Source of the DNA: Dryas octopetala
Lineage: Eukaryota; Streptophyta; Magnoliopsida; Rosales; Rosaceae
Direction: 5' to 3'
NCBI GenBank assembly: GCA_963921425.1
Contig: OY992832.1
Coordinates: 7,068,001 to 7,132,000, forward strand
Length of the DNA stretch: 64,000 nucleotides
Translations under genes and position numbers: made by a program
The notes under the pieces: model-generated
What the model saw: only the letters and a program-made list of their open reading frames with translations
What the model was told of the DNA's origin: nothing
Databases searched by the model: none
Shown here: positions 61,141-64,000 of the stretch, piece after piece
How the letters are laid out: every line of letters begins with the position of its first letter
Numbering within the stretch: position 1 is the stretch's first letter

Positions 61141-63202
61141 TCACACAGCTTGGTTCTTTTCTGATGTCTTAGGCCTTCTCTCCCAGAACTTGAAGTGCAA
61201 AGCCCTCAGCTCCAGCATCTTCTCAACCTCTTCAATCGGAAGCCCCTTCGTTTCTGGCACGTAAATGAGGACAAAGATGAGGGCCACAACGGAAATGAGA
61301 CCGAATATGAGGAATGTCCATGAAGTTCCAATTGCCTGGGTTAGAGACAGGAAGGACTGAGCAACAATAAGATTAGAGATCCAGTTAGCTGTAGCTGCTA
61401 TCCCTCCACAGACGCCACGGTACCTTAGTGGATATATCTCAGAATTGACAATCCATGGGACAGTACCCATCCCAGGAGAAAAGAATATGATGTAGAGTGC
61501 CAGGCTAATTAGTGCAAGCCAACCATATTTGCTTGGACATCCCCTTGTGTACCACAACCTGTCTTCTCCATCACACATATCCTTTGTTGTATCATTTGAG
61601 ACCAAACATGCTCCAGGAAGTAGCTGCAATGATAGCGATCATAGTTATCATGATGATACAAAACAACAACAAAAATGTTTGCCCAATAAGCTTGGTTTGA
61701 GAAATTGTGTTGTACCTTGTTTGCTTTCGAAGCACAGAATCCGCAATCCGGGGATGAAGACTTCAAACACTTCATGCAGTCCCAAGCTGCAGAATTTCTG
61801 GCTGAATTGTAATCCGGGCAGGTGTAATTTGCAAAATGAGATGTTTCAATCGGGCTGACAAGAGGCGAATGAGAAGTAGTCTCATGGAAAACTGCTGATA
61901 AAAGGCCAAGTGAAATGATAACTCCAATCAAACTAATGATTAGCAGCTTCTTTCTCCCAGTCCTGTCAATGAAGTATATGCTCACAATGGAGCCAAAGGC
62001 ATTGAGACCAGCAATTACAAGTGAGAGAAGCAGTGCAGTTTGATTTGAAGCAAAACCAGCCAACTGAACTATGGTGGGGCTGTAATACATCACTGTATTT
62101 ATGCCCACAAACTGCTGGAACACCTGAAGTCCAACACCAGCAGTTAGTCCTCTTCTCACCGTTTTAGTTTTGAAAAGTTCAATTATGCTAATTTTATTGG
62201 AAGACCCTATTTGTTGGATCTCAGTTTCAACTGACTCCTTTAAAGCTTGGATCTCTGTCTCAACCTCATCAGCCGAGTATATTTTCCTCAATATGGTTTT
62301 GGCTTCTTCTTCCCTCCCCTGTTAGTAAGAAAGACTAAGTGTTCAATATCACAAACCTCACCCAAATATAAGAGTGTTCAAGTTAAAGCACTTGACATCA
62401 AGTACTTCAATATAAAATATGTCATTTACTTGCATACTCATTTAGGACATGCATGTTTTCTGTTAAAATGCTTGATATCAACTGCTTCAACAATGCTATA
62501 TACACATAATCTTAAAACTTAAAGATCAAAATCACTAGGAACATTACTATATTATGCATGATCCTAAGTAACTATTTTATGGGACTGCAGAAGACTAAAA
62601 TCACTAGGCATAAAATGCAATGATAGAGGAATTAACATTGCGGAATAGCCAACGTGGAGACTCGGGAAGAAGCAGCATTAGGATGAACTGCAGCAGAGCT
62701 GGAATTCCTGCAACACCAAGCATCCACCTCCATGTCCCTGGGGCCTAAACAACAATACCCAAAACTTAAAAAACTTTAAGTCCTAAAAAGCCACTCAATA
62801 AACTATTAACTAAGGGAATTGCATAGACTCACTCCAATAAGCATGAATCATAGCACCCTTGCTTACCTTGGTGAAGCCCAAGTTGATGAGGTAAGACAGG
62901 AATTGACCACCAGTAATGAGAAAGCCATTGGTACTGACAAGGGCACCTCGGATTTTTGCCGGAGAGGCCTCTGAGATGTACAAAGGAGCTGTCATTGATG
63001 CCATTCCAACGCCGAGCCCAACAAAAACCCGGCCAACAATGAGAAGAGCCGGGTTAGGAGCAGAGGCCATGACCACAGCACCAATGAAGAATAGGAAGTC
63101 TGCTATAAGAATTGCACTTCTTCTTCCATACCGGTCGTTCAACCATCCCCCTATTGCAGCTCCAATGATGGCTCCAGCCACTGCCATGCTCACTATGCTC
63201 TC
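61141..63202 (-). CDS. INT2: INT2-like inositol transporter, 5' end outside window
   Basis: Minus-strand exons: 62867-63202, 62637-62744, 61716-62318, 61141-61623. Joins are GT-AG and in frame and give 509 residues ending in a stop. Major-facilitator sugar-transporter marks are clear: [11 protein letters not shown], the [20 protein letters not shown] then [10 protein letters not shown] signature, [31 protein letters not shown] and [15 protein letters not shown] long Cys-rich extracytosolic loop (CPDY...CMKCLK...CGFC...) matches the PSI-like insert of plant INT2/INT3/INT4. Known members are plasma-membrane H+/inositol symporters. The exon before 63202 (acceptor AATAG) should encode the first ~70 residues with the start Met. 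I find no such exon in 63205-64000, so it lies beyond the window. Confidence 0.9.
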
Positions 63203-63204
63203 CT

Positions 63205-64000
63205 ATTTATTTCACAACACCATACCATGCACATTCAATAATATTCTTTGCTAGCTAGCTTAATTTGAAAATTGGTTTTTGCAACTTAGTGACTATATAT
63301 GTGACATGGTTCTATAGTAACATAAAATCAATTGGTGGCAGAACAGTCCATCATGTTTGGCAATTTTCAGTGAGGTCAAAATCTGAGTGAAGAAAAGGTG
63401 ATTAAGAATCTTTACAAACTAGTTAACTTTACTCAGGTAATTGAGGAATAAGGAACCTTTACAAACTTTTTAACTGAAAATCTTTAAGAAGACTCAGAAG
63501 GTATCTAAGGTTTATGGATTTTGTTTATTTACTTATTTATTAGAATTATTTTTGGATTGACCCAAGGTTTGTTCGGCCCATCTTTGTCTTCTTGTACCTA
63601 ATTGTAGCGGTGAAACCAATAAGGTTGTTGGGCAGATTGAACCAATAAGCCCACATGTGTCAGGCTGAGGCATCTTTTGGACTGTTACACAATTTAATGG
63701 ATCATAATAAGAAGAATTTTACTTGTTTGTCTGGATATTAAGTAGGACGCAAGTAAGCGAAAAATATGTGTCTGATGATCTAGCTTTATTGGTAAAATTG
63801 CTTAGAATAACTATATTTAACACAGATCATAGACAAGTAGACAACCCATCTCTTAATTTTGCTTAATTAATAAAACATAGTTGAATGATTGATTAGGTTG
63901 TTGAAGATATTATTCAATTGTATATTGGAGAACATATAAAAGAAGCAGGTTGATTACTACTCTACTCCCATGTTATGACTTATGAGGTCAGCTTTAGATA
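63205..64000 (-). other. Part of the first intron of the inositol transporter
   Basis: Follows (in + coordinates) the acceptor at 63203-63204. AT-rich, with no segment encoding the expected N-terminal transporter motif (GGLLFGYDTGVISGALL-like) on the minus strand, so it is read as intron that continues past the window end. Confidence 0.55.

Noticed and set aside
1..64000. LTR retrotransposons, CRISPR arrays, rRNA, operon-like features
   Set aside because: No long direct terminal repeats, primer-binding sites or reverse-transcriptase motifs were seen, and the sequence is clearly plant nuclear DNA.

Overview
The window is nuclear DNA of a flowering plant, most likely a core eudicot and probably a rosid. 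Genes carry short GT-AG introns, intergenic DNA is very AT-rich with many TA microsatellites and small DNA transposons, and the encoded proteins are plant nuclear families (chloroplast DEG5, CIN-type TCP with a miR319 site, plant inositol transporter). The species cannot be fixed from sequence alone.

Layout: 400-1845 (-) secreted leucine-rich-repeat protein of the PII-2 type; 5745-6578 (+) DUF4408/DUF761 membrane protein with a CACTA-type MITE just upstream; 10013-13062 (+) chloroplast protease DEG5, 8 exons; 15071-15409 (-) Sm-like NAA38-type protein; 17672-21418 (+) five-KH-domain RNA-binding protein, 7 coding exons; 25857-31876 (+) ornithine delta-aminotransferase, 10 exons; 40405-41550 (+) single-exon F-box protein; 50037-51485 (-) TCP2/TCP24-like transcription factor with a miR319 target; 61141-63202 (-) INT2-like inositol transporter whose first coding exon lies outside the window. 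The three gene-poor blocks (about 32-40 kb, 42-50 kb, 53-61 kb) hold microsatellites, MITEs and no supportable gene.

Mobile DNA is all small class II. There is a CACTA MITE (5352-5544, 3-bp TSD), a long foldback (7933-8290), a MITE with 7-bp TSD (13791-14187), a hAT-type element with perfect 8-bp TSD (16407-17047), a 1.27-kb element with ~115-bp TIRs that appears to carry a captured gene 5' end (23751-25020), and a 182-bp MITE with ~8-bp TSD (38602-38783). No LTR retrotransposon was seen.

The most informative large-scale signal is gene order. From memory, DEG5, Sm-like, KH, F-box and TCP2 match Arabidopsis At4g18370-At4g18390, while KH, OAT and F-box match At5g46190-At5g46170. The window therefore looks like the unfractionated ancestral order of two Arabidopsis paralogous segments. 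The genes are functionally unrelated, and no new multi-gene system was found.
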